The position numbers and the translations under genes were made by a program. This document shows, piece after piece, positions 1 through 5,335 of a DNA stretch of 13,933 nucleotides. The notes beneath the pieces are model-generated. The model was not told where the DNA came from. It made no database searches and worked only from the letters and a program-made list of their open reading frames with translations. Each line of letters opens with the position of its first letter. The stretch's first letter is position 1. The stretch spans positions 1 through 13,933 of the forward strand of contig DATDMG010000049.1 of the NCBI GenBank assembly GCA_036518955.1, written 5' to 3'. This DNA comes from DATDMG01 sp036518955. GTDB lineage: Bacteria > Actinomycetota > Actinomycetes > Actinomycetales > Kineosporiaceae.

Positions 1-2
1 AC

Positions 3-71
3 GGACCCAGCTACCGGCCACGCCAGCGACCCCGGCCCACCGACTCGACACCACCCCACCCGACCCAGTAG
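3..71 (+). CDS. Possible C-terminal tail of an IstB-like transposition ATPase (partial)
   Basis: This is the last 22 codons of a frame that enters from the left edge and stops at a TAG at 69-71. The visible residues GPSYRPRQRPRP resemble the extreme C-terminus of IS21-family IstB proteins, which commonly end with a G(D/E)SYR-type motif and basic residues. No Walker motif or other diagnostic domain falls in the window. The assignment rests on this short tail plus the IS-end-like repeats immediately downstream. Confidence 0.25.
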   Translation, partial: GPSYRPRQRPRPTDSTPPHPTQ

Positions 72-91
72 AACAGCACCACCGGCCACGA

Positions 92-133
92 CCTGGGGAA
101 TAACGTGAGTTCAACCCTGGGGAATTACGTGAG
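92..133. repeat. 18-bp direct repeat pair, 24-bp period
   Basis: The sequence CCTGGGGAATAACGTGAG at 92-109 recurs at 116-133 as CCTGGGGAATTACGTGAG, with one mismatch and six bases between the copies. The pair lies just inside the inferred IS terminus at 141. It is most simply read as paired transposase-binding repeats of that element rather than as a chromosomal feature. Confidence 0.7.
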
Positions 134-607
134 CGCTGACACCTCGGGTCTTCTCGATGAAGTCGGCTGCGGAGATGATGCCCTCGAGCCGTCCCGCAGG
201 TCGTCCGTCGTGATCTTCATCATGTCGGCCGAGAGGCGGCAGGCCCACAGATGCCCGCCAGCGGCGACGACCTGGTCGAGGAAGTCCGGGACCTCGGGGA
301 CGCCGAGATCGGCGATCTGCTTCTTCAGCATCTTGGTCGCGATCCCGGTCATCGCCGGGGCCAGCGCCTGAGGCATGTGCATGTCACTGCCGGGCAGGTG
401 CATGGCCGCATTCCCAGCGGGACTGAACTGCAGGTGGTGCATCCGAGACTTCATGATCATGTCGAAACCCCAGAAAGTGAAGAACAGGTGCGTCTCGACC
501 CCCTCGCCCAACGCCGCGTTGCCGAGGATCAGGCCGGGGTAGGCCATGTCGAGGTTGCCCTTGGAACAGATGATGGTGATCTTGCGGTCGGTGTCGTCAT
601 TCGTCAT
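125..607 (-). CDS. DsrE/DsrF/DrsH-like family protein, 3' end truncated and frameshifted
   Basis: The encoded protein begins MTNDDTDRKITIICSKGN and matches the peroxiredoxin-like DsrE/F/H (DrsE_2) group, small cytoplasmic proteins linked to sulfur relay. Two conserved cysteines are visible: C14 in the IICSKGNLD loop and C123 in WACRLSADMM. Homology is good to about residue 139 (TTDDLRDG). There the frame slips: adding one base near 187-188 restores LEGIISAADFIEKTRG, the expected C-terminal helix. That restored frame then reads into the IS-like terminus at 141 and stops at 111-113 instead of ending in the usual AQLLFI-like strand. The ATG at 607 fits the family start, but no convincing Shine-Dalgarno precedes it. 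The fold core may survive, but the gene is probably decaying. The next fragment upstream ends 20 bp away. Confidence 0.8.
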   Translation of the reverse strand: MTNDDTDRKITIICSKGNLDMAYPGLILGNAALGEGVETHLFFTFWGFDMIMKSRMHHLQFSPAGNAAMHLPGSDMHMPQALAPAMTGIATKMLKKQIADLGVPEVPDFLDQVVAAGGHLWACRLSADMMKITTDDLRDGSRASSPQPTSSRRPEVSALT

Positions 608-627
608 TCTGTGGAATCTGGCGCGTG

Positions 628-1177
628 TCACGTCCCGTCTGGCCGTCGTGTCTGGACACTTGTGATCGGCCGCAGGGTAGCTGTGGGCAGGACGCCGACC
701 TGACGGGGAGTGGGGCCAGCGGGAGTGGCGGTGTCGGTGAGACGCTCGAGTGGCCGGGGCAGTGCCTGGCGGTCGTCGTCGACGGCGGCCTGCTCGTCCT
801 CGGTGAGCGGGATCTCGGCGAGCATGCGCTGCAGGTTGGCGCAGGCCTCGAGCAGCTGAGCACGGGAAGATCTTTTCGTGGTGTAGACGTCGCAGCGGGC
901 GCGGGCCATGCGGTGCTGGCATTGCTCGAAGAACGTGTAGCTGCACCAGCCGTGGCCAAGGTCGTAGTGCTGCCAGGGCTGCCCCTGTCCCGGCGGAGCC
1001 GGAAGCGACGGTGATTCCGCCCAGCTGAAGTTGAGGCGCGGCCGGGCCTGCGGCGCCTCGCACCGGTACGCCGCCCGGACGGCTCGACGAGCCTGGTCGA
1101 CCAGCTCTGTCTGGACGTGCTGCCCGCGCACTGGAATGTGGAATGCGCCTTCTGGCAGACCATAACCGGGTGGGAGC
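628..1177 (-). pseudogene. C-terminal fragment of an actinobacterial tyrosine recombinase/integrase-like protein
   Basis: The reading frame is open from just after a TAG near 1178 to a TGA at 628-630. It contains a C-x4-H-R-M-x3-R-C-D-x-Y segment (EQCQHRMARARCDVY), then SRAQLLEACANLQRMLAEIPLTEDEQAAVDD and the tail PTPAGPTPRQVG. This is the signature of the cysteine-containing C-terminal region of long actinobacterial site-specific integrases. The catalytic Arg/His/Tyr domain is absent: upstream of the GYGLPEGAFHIPVRGQ segment the frame is closed by a stop and homology is lost. The first available start is a GTG at 1131 without a good ribosome-binding site. It is almost certainly a relic left after deletion or insertion. 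The family call is from recognition of the motif pattern. Confidence 0.55.
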
Positions 1178-1265
1178 TACGCCCCGGGTCACGACGCCAG
1201 TTCGCCTACCTTGTGCGGCCTGGACGCATCCCGTTCGGGACCCGCCGGCACCTGTGTTTTGCTCG

Positions 1266-1532
1266 TCAGGGTGGTGCCGGGTGTGGTGAGCTGACTGGGT
1301 GCTGGGACTGGTGCTGCCCGGGCAGGAGGGGGAGGCGGACTTCCAGGTGGCCTCCGGGGGTGGCGGCTGTGGCGGGGCGGGCCTGGACGTCTCCGTCGGC
1401 GCTGCGGGCCAGCCACCGGGCCAGGGCGAGCCCGAGGTCGGCGCCGTCGGGGTCGGCGGCGGCGCTGCCGCGGTGCCCAGGGGTGAAGGCGTGCAGGCAG
1501 TCGCTGGCGGTGAGGCCGGGCCCGTTGTCGTC
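1266..1532 (-). pseudogene. C-terminal ATPase-domain fragment of a sensor histidine kinase
   Basis: Reading leftward from 1532 the frame gives DDNGPGLTASD, an HATPase_c G1 box (DxGxG). It then gives ADLGLALARWLARSADGDVQ, equivalent to the G2 box and following helix (usually GxGLGLxLARRLA), and GGHLEVRLPLLPG, the last beta strand. It stops at 1266-1268. The dimerisation/His domain and N box are missing because homology ends at 1532, where sequence matching an IS66 transposase on the other strand takes over. The normal GxGLGL glycine is replaced (GADLGL). It is non-functional as it stands. Its partner response regulator is not present. Confidence 0.6.
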
Positions 1533-1542
1533 CAAGGATGCG

Positions 1543-1797
1543 CGGATCGATGCGCTGCTGGTGACGGTCGGGGAGCTGACCGCGCAGGTGCAGGCGCTGG
1601 TGTTCAAGCTGGGCAAGGACTCCTCGAACTCTTCCAAGCCACCGTCGTCGGACGGGCCGGGTCGTCGGCCCGGGGGCGGATCCTCGCGGAAGGCTTCTGG
1701 TCGTATGCCGGGCAAGCAGCCCGGGGACCCGGGGAAAGCGTTGCAGCTGGTGGACGACCCTCAGGAGCGGATACCGATCCCGGCCCCGGCCGTGTGC
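1543..1797 (+). pseudogene. N-terminal fragment of an IS66-family transposase
   Basis: The frame reads ARIDALLVTVGELTAQVQALVFKLGKDSSNSSKPPSSDGPGRRPG and continues GRMPGKQPGDPGKALQLVDDPQERIPIPAPAVC. This is the leucine-rich coiled-coil start plus the strongly diagnostic NSSNSSKPPSSDG motif of IS66 TnpC. The following segment leads up to what is normally a zinc-finger CxxC. Homology stops at the first of those cysteines (about 1797), 18 bp before the stop codon of the SDR gene on the other strand. No DDE catalytic domain follows. The true start is unclear because the 5' side joins directly to the histidine-kinase fragment. Confidence 0.65.
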
Positions 1798-1814
1798 TTC
1801 CTCCTCGGTCCTGT

Positions 1815-2618
1815 TCACAGCGAGAGGCCGCCGTCGACGGGCAGGTCGGTGCCGGTGACGGCGGCAGCCTGCGGGGAGAGGAGGTAGCTGATGGCGGCCG
1901 CGACTTCACCCGGGTGGATGAGGCGTTCGATGGGTTGTTGGGCGGCGAAGTGTTGGGCGGTGGGCAGGCCGTAGAGGCGGGCGCTCTCGGTGAGGATCGG
2001 GGTGTCGGTCGAGCCGGGGCTGACGCTGTTGGCGGTGACGCCGCTGCCCCGCAGTTCGGTGGCCAGGCCGCGGACCAGGCCGGTGACGCCAGCCTTGGCG
2101 GCACAGTAGGCGGCCAGGAGCGGCAGGCCACGGTGGGCGGCGGCGGAGGCGACGGCGACGAACCGGCCGGAGCGGGGTTGGGGGCGGGCCAGGATCGCCG
2201 AGATCGCGGTGCGGGCCGCGACGACGGCGCCCATCAGGTTGACCTCGAGGACGGCGGCCAGCTGGTCCGCGGGCATCTGCCAGAGCGGGACCCCACCGGC
2301 GATCACCCCGGCGGCGGCCACCACGGCGTCCAGCCCGCCGAACCGGGACCGGGCCAGTCCGACGGCCTGCGCCATGGCGTGGGCGTCGACCGCGTCGGCC
2401 GCCACGGCCACGGCTTGGCCGCCGTCGTCCTGGATCGCGGTCACCACCGCGTCCAGTTCATCCCGGCTGCCCATCGGGTAGGGAAGGCGGGGGTCGTCGC
2501 AGGCACGGTCCACGGCGACCACGGCCCAACCGTCGCGAGCCAGGGCGCGGGCGGTGGCCGCACCGATCCCCCGGGCGGCACCGGTGACCAGGACGACCCG
2601 GCCGGTTCCGCTGCTCAT
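1815..2618 (-). CDS. Mycofactocin-coupled SDR family oxidoreductase
   Basis: This is a 267-residue short-chain dehydrogenase. The N-terminal TGAARGIG nucleotide-binding motif (T12-G19) is followed by VDRACDDPRLPYPMGSRDELDAVV. That extra segment after beta-2 characterises the mycofactocin-coupled SDR subfamilies, which hold NAD non-exchangeably and pass electrons to mycofactocin. Catalytic Ser, Tyr and Lys sit in VASAAAHRG and the YCAAK motif. NSVSPGSTDTP and the terminal GTDLPVDGG are typical. Its ATG at 2618 shares its A with the mftE TGA (TGATG), so the two are translationally coupled, with AGGA upstream. The alcohol substrate is unknown; family members act on carveol- and other secondary-alcohol-type substrates. 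The 3' side directly abuts IS66 debris. Confidence 0.88.
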   Translation of the reverse strand: MSSGTGRVVLVTGAARGIGAATARALARDGWAVVAVDRACDDPRLPYPMGSRDELDAVVTAIQDDGGQAVAVAADAVDAHAMAQAVGLARSRFGGLDAVVAAAGVIAGGVPLWQMPADQLAAVLEVNLMGAVVAARTAISAILARPQPRSGRFVAVASAAAHRGLPLLAAYCAAKAGVTGLVRGLATELRGSGVTANSVSPGSTDTPILTESARLYGLPTAQHFAAQQPIERLIHPGEVAAAISYLLSPQAAAVTGTDLPVDGGLSL

Positions 2619-3298
2619 CAGGAGTCCTGGTCCGGGCTCGGGTGCAGCCAGGCGCTGATGAACGCGTCCAGGCGGGCCACGGCGGCTTCCCACAGCGTGG
2701 CCCCGTGCTGGGCCTGCGCGCCGGTCGGGTCGCCGAGGACGCCGTTGGCGCTGACGGCCCGGACGCCGCCGACCCGCAGCAGGGGAAGCAGGTCCGCCAA
2801 CGGGGTGACGGTGCCGGCAGCCGCCCGCTGCGTCCGGACCTGGTCCGGACGCAGGTGCAGGGACAAGGAGGTCTCGACGTGACCGGCGTGCGCGTCGCCG
2901 CCGAACGACGGCGCCCAGGCCGCGACGTCGCACCCCTCGCCGCGCAGCACCTCGACCGCGGCGCGGACGGGCTCGGCGTTGCCGCCGTGCCCGACGACCA
3001 GCAGCACCCTGGGGAAGGTGAGGTTCGCCGACCGGACCAGTTCGATCAGGACCAGGCGGGTGGCGTCCTGGCCGATCGACAAGGTGCCGGGGAAGGCCTG
3101 GTGCTCCCCGCTGCTGCCGAACGGCAACGCGGGCGCGATCACGAGGTCCCGGCGTCGTCGGGCGACCTCGCGGGTCAGGGCGACCGCGATGGCGGTGTCG
3201 GTATCCAGCGGCAGATGCGGGCCGTGCTGTTCGGTCGCCCCCACCGGGATCGCCAGGACCGGGCGGCCCGGCAGGTCGCCGACCTCCGGCCAGGTCAT
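2618..3298 (-). CDS. mftE: Mycofactocin system creatininase-family peptidase MftE
   Basis: This 226-residue protein belongs to the creatinine amidohydrolase fold. MftE proteins cleave the MftC-modified precursor and release the C-terminal Val-Tyr derived core. Metal-binding features are visible: IPVGATEQHGPHLPLDTDT near residues 18-36, FGSSGEHQAFPGTLSIG, VVGHGGN, and HAGHVETS. The start is the ATG at 3298. Sequence further upstream in frame runs antisense to mftR and has no family resemblance. There is only a weak Shine-Dalgarno (GAGCTGG), so initiation may be leaderless or inefficient. It overlaps the downstream SDR by one base. It is separated from mftABCD by the inverted mftR and so probably has its own promoter in 3299-3406. 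Confidence 0.9.
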   Translation of the reverse strand: MTWPEVGDLPGRPVLAIPVGATEQHGPHLPLDTDTAIAVALTREVARRRRDLVIAPALPFGSSGEHQAFPGTLSIGQDATRLVLIELVRSANLTFPRVLLVVGHGGNAEPVRAAVEVLRGEGCDVAAWAPSFGGDAHAGHVETSLSLHLRPDQVRTQRAAAGTVTPLADLLPLLRVGGVRAVSANGVLGDPTGAQAQHGATLWEAAVARLDAFISAWLHPSPDQDS

Positions 3299-3406
3299 CG
3301 CCGCCAGCTCGGGGACCGCCAGCTCGGGGGGCGCCGGGACCGGAGCCTGGGCATCCGCTCCGCCCGTCCCGGTGTCGGTGTCAGACTGGGGCCGGGAGGG
3401 GGTGCC
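3299..3406. promoter_or_regulatory. Divergent mftE-mftR intergenic region
   Basis: These 108 bp separate the inferred starts of mftE (minus) and mftR (plus) and must hold promoters for both unless mftE is served by read-through. A tandem repeat lies at the mftE-proximal side. GGAGG at 3395-3399 is a good ribosome-binding site 7 bases before the mftR ATG. No clear -35/-10 pair was found on either strand. Autoregulation by MftR here is an inference from the divergent TetR-type arrangement. Confidence 0.45.
3301..3329. repeat. 14-bp tandem direct repeat upstream of mftE
   Basis: CCGCCAGCTCGGGG occurs at 3301-3314 and again at 3316-3329, a 15-bp period. It lies immediately 5' of the mftE ATG, in the mftE-mftR divergent region. 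The 15-bp period would also give a peptide repeat if translation started further upstream, but no start codon is available there. It could be a regulatory protein site or a slippage duplication. Confidence 0.6.
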
Positions 3407-4078
3407 ATGGGTGCGGACGGGGTCGAGCCGGGCGAGTCCGGGCGGGTGGGTCGGCCGCCGCGGACGTCGGCGTCCCGGCTGGAGGAGATCGGCCTGCAGC
3501 TGTTCAGCAGCAAGGGGTTCGACGAGACCACCATCGACGACGTGGCCGCCGCGGCCGGGATCGGGCGCCGGACGTTCTTCCGGTACTTCTCCTCCAAGAA
3601 CGAGCTGGTGTGGGGTGACTTCGACGGCCAGTTGGCCCGCTTCCGGCAGGTGCTGGCCGCCCACGAGAACCTTCCCTTGATGCAGGCCTTGCGCGCGGGG
3701 GTAGTGGAGTTCAACCGGGTGGACGCCGCCGAGGTCGAGCAGCACCGCCGCAGGATGCACCTGATCTTCGAGGTGCCCGCGCTGCAGGCCTACTCGACCC
3801 TGCGGTATGCCGCCTGGCGGGCCGTCGTGGCCGAGTTCGTCGCCGTCCGGACCGGGGCCGGCCCCAGTGACCTGTTGCCCCGGCTGGTCGGGCATGCGGC
3901 CCTGGCCGCCAGCGTCGCGGCGTACGAGCAGTGGCTGGCCACCCCGGGCAGCGATCTCGCCGACCTGCTCCAGACCAGTTACACCGAGCTGTCCCGGGGT
4001 TTCGCCGGACATGGGCAGCGCACGCTCAGCCGTGACGCCGGACGCCGGTCACAGCGCCGGGACGGTGTCGGGGACTGA
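3407..4078 (+). CDS. mftR: Mycofactocin system TetR-family transcriptional regulator MftR
   Basis: This 223-residue TetR-family repressor has a helix-turn-helix at about residues 40-62 (ETTIDDVAAAAGIGRRTFFRYFSSKNELVWGDFD). That string, especially GIGRRTFFRYF-SKN-VWGDFD, is characteristic of MftR, which in mycobacteria represses mft genes and responds to long-chain acyl-CoA. The start at the ATG 3407 is set by GGAGG seven bases upstream and by alignment with family N-termini (GRPPRTS... basic arm). Its placement is unusual: it lies inside the cluster on the opposite strand, convergent with mftD (stop codons overlap, 30 bp shared) and divergent from mftE. The C-terminal ~20 residues (QRTLSRDAGRRSQRR) are a basic tail within the mftD overlap. 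Confidence 0.9.
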   Translation: MGADGVEPGESGRVGRPPRTSASRLEEIGLQLFSSKGFDETTIDDVAAAAGIGRRTFFRYFSSKNELVWGDFDGQLARFRQVLAAHENLPLMQALRAGVVEFNRVDAAEVEQHRRRMHLIFEVPALQAYSTLRYAAWRAVVAEFVAVRTGAGPSDLLPRLVGHAALAASVAAYEQWLATPGSDLADLLQTSYTELSRGFAGHGQRTLSRDAGRRSQRRDGVGD

Positions 4079-5335
4079 GCTGCTCGCGACCGCGGCGGGC
4101 GCGCCTGTGCCCGGCAGCCCGCTCCGCGGCCCGGCCGGCCCAGGTCCCTCACCGCGCGTGGCCAGGTGGGCGAGGCCGCGGGTGAAGCCGTCGGGGATGA
4201 GCAGGTCGTCGGGGGACAGGTCGTGGACGCCGGCCTTGCCCAGGGCCAGCAAGGTCGAGTCGATGCCGTTGCGCAGGACGTCCAGGACGTTCTCGACCCC
4301 GGCCTGCCCGTTGGCCGCCAGGCCCCACAGGTAGGCGCGGCCGATCATGACGGCGCGGGCACCGAGGGCGAGGGCCTTGACGACGTCGCTGCCGCGGCGG
4401 ATCCCGCCGTCCAGCAACACCTCGACCTGGGTCCCCACCGCGGCGGCGACGCCCGACAGCGCACGGATCGCGGCGGGGGTGCCGTCGAGGTTGTTGCCGC
4501 CGTGGTTGGACACCGAGATCGCGGTGAACCCCGCGTCGACGGCGCGCCGGGCGTCGTCGGCCCGGTACACGCCCTTGAGCATGAACGGGCCGTCCCACTG
4601 GGCGCGCAGCCAGGCCAGGTCCTCCCAGCTCGGTGGCGGGGTGAGCATCCACTCGCCGTAGGCGCCGAAGAACCGCGGCACCTGTTGCCCGGGCAGGGCC
4701 ATGTTGGGGACCTCGAGGGGTGGCGGCTTCAGGGTGCGCGCCCAGCGCAGGAACCACCGCGGCCGGATCAGGGCCTCCGGGGATTGCCGCAGGATGGTCC
4801 ACGGGTCGATCCGGTCCGGGATCGTCGGGCTGCCCCAGTCTCGGGAGTGCGAGAACGACCAGTCCACGGTCGCGATCGCGCCGACGGCCCCGGCGTCCCT
4901 GGCGCGTTGCAGCCGGGCGACCATGTCGTCGCGCCCGCCGGCCCAGTACACCTGGATGAACGTCGTCGGATTCACCGCGGTGACCTCTTCGATGGGCTTG
5001 CTGGCGAACGAAGACAGGCCCATCGCCACCCCGCGGGCAGCGGCCGCCCTCGCCACCGCCACCTCACCGTCGGGGTGGACGGCCTGCACGCCGGTCGGGG
5101 AGATCAGCACCGGCAGCGCGACGTCCTGTCCCATCACCGTGGTCGCCAGGTCCCGGTGCGCCCGGCCGGCGCCGATGCGGGGGGCCAGTCCCAGCTCGGC
5201 GAAGGCGGACACGTTGTCCGACAGCGTGTCCCCGCGCTCCGATCCGGCGACCAGCGCCAGGTACACCGACCGCGGCAACCGCCGGCGCGCCAGCTCCTGG
5301 GCCACGGCCACGGACTCGAACCAGCCTCGGCTCAT
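4049..5335 (-). CDS. mftD: Mycofactocin system FMN-dependent alpha-hydroxy-acid-dehydrogenase-like protein MftD
   Basis: This 428-residue TIM-barrel flavoenzyme belongs to the lactate/glycolate oxidase family. MftD oxidatively deaminates the released Val-Tyr product to an alpha-keto amide, giving the redox-active premycofactocin core. Visible motifs: the N-terminal SDNVSAFAELGLAPRIG and PVLISPTGVQAVHPDGE, the FMN-site stretch TFIQVYWAG, the catalytic-base segment SVSNHGGNNLDG, and the phosphate-binding DGGIRRGSDVVKALALGARAVMIGR. The ATG at 5335 overlaps the mftBC TGA (TGATG) and follows GAGGAG with 5-base spacing; a TTG at 5338 is possible but less likely. The C-terminus has a Pro/Ala/Gly-rich tail of ~35 residues beyond the barrel, the last 10 codons overlapping mftR. 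Confidence 0.93.
   Translation of the reverse strand: MSRGWFESVAVAQELARRRLPRSVYLALVAGSERGDTLSDNVSAFAELGLAPRIGAGRAHRDLATTVMGQDVALPVLISPTGVQAVHPDGEVAVARAAAARGVAMGLSSFASKPIEEVTAVNPTTFIQVYWAGGRDDMVARLQRARDAGAVGAIATVDWSFSHSRDWGSPTIPDRIDPWTILRQSPEALIRPRWFLRWARTLKPPPLEVPNMALPGQQVPRFFGAYGEWMLTPPPSWEDLAWLRAQWDGPFMLKGVYRADDARRAVDAGFTAISVSNHGGNNLDGTPAAIRALSGVAAAVGTQVEVLLDGGIRRGSDVVKALALGARAVMIGRAYLWGLAANGQAGVENVLDVLRNGIDSTLLALGKAGVHDLSPDDLLIPDGFTRGLAHLATRGEGPGPAGPRSGLPGTGAPAAVASSSVPDTVPAL

Larger units (their letters stand above)
1..141 (+). mobile_element. Probable right terminus of an IS21-family-like insertion sequence
   Basis: Three clues suggest the end of an IS21-like element. First, an open frame at 3-71 ends in residues GPSYRPRQRP plus a short tail, resembling the G(D/E)SYR ending of many IstB helper ATPases. 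Second, an 18-bp repeat occurs twice within 42 bp, and IS21-family ends are known to carry multiple short internal repeats. Third, the deduced outer boundary at about 141 reads ...GCGCTGACA, so it ends in CA, the usual IS21-family terminal dinucleotide. Homology of the neighbouring dsrE-like gene stops at this point. The rest of the element lies outside the window, so the family assignment is an inference. Confidence 0.4.

Noticed and set aside
608..1192. Upstream extension of the dsrE-like frame to 1192
   Set aside because: Arg/Pro-rich translation overlapping the integrase fragment in another frame; DsrE homology begins at MTNDD.
1299..2882. Plus-strand open frame of 527 codons across the SDR gene and mftE 3' end
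   Set aside because: Low-complexity Gly/Ala/Asp-rich translation antisense to recognisable SDR and MftE proteins. It is a GC-rich shadow; only the IS66-like stretch (in another frame, 1543-1797) is meaningful.
2642..3406. Upstream extension of mftR in frame from 2642
   Set aside because: Antisense to mftE with no TetR similarity. The ATG at 3407 has a good Shine-Dalgarno and family-like N-terminus.
3299..4012. Upstream extension of mftE in frame to 4012
   Set aside because: It runs antisense to mftR, has no MftE-family similarity, and the first credible start is the ATG at 3298.
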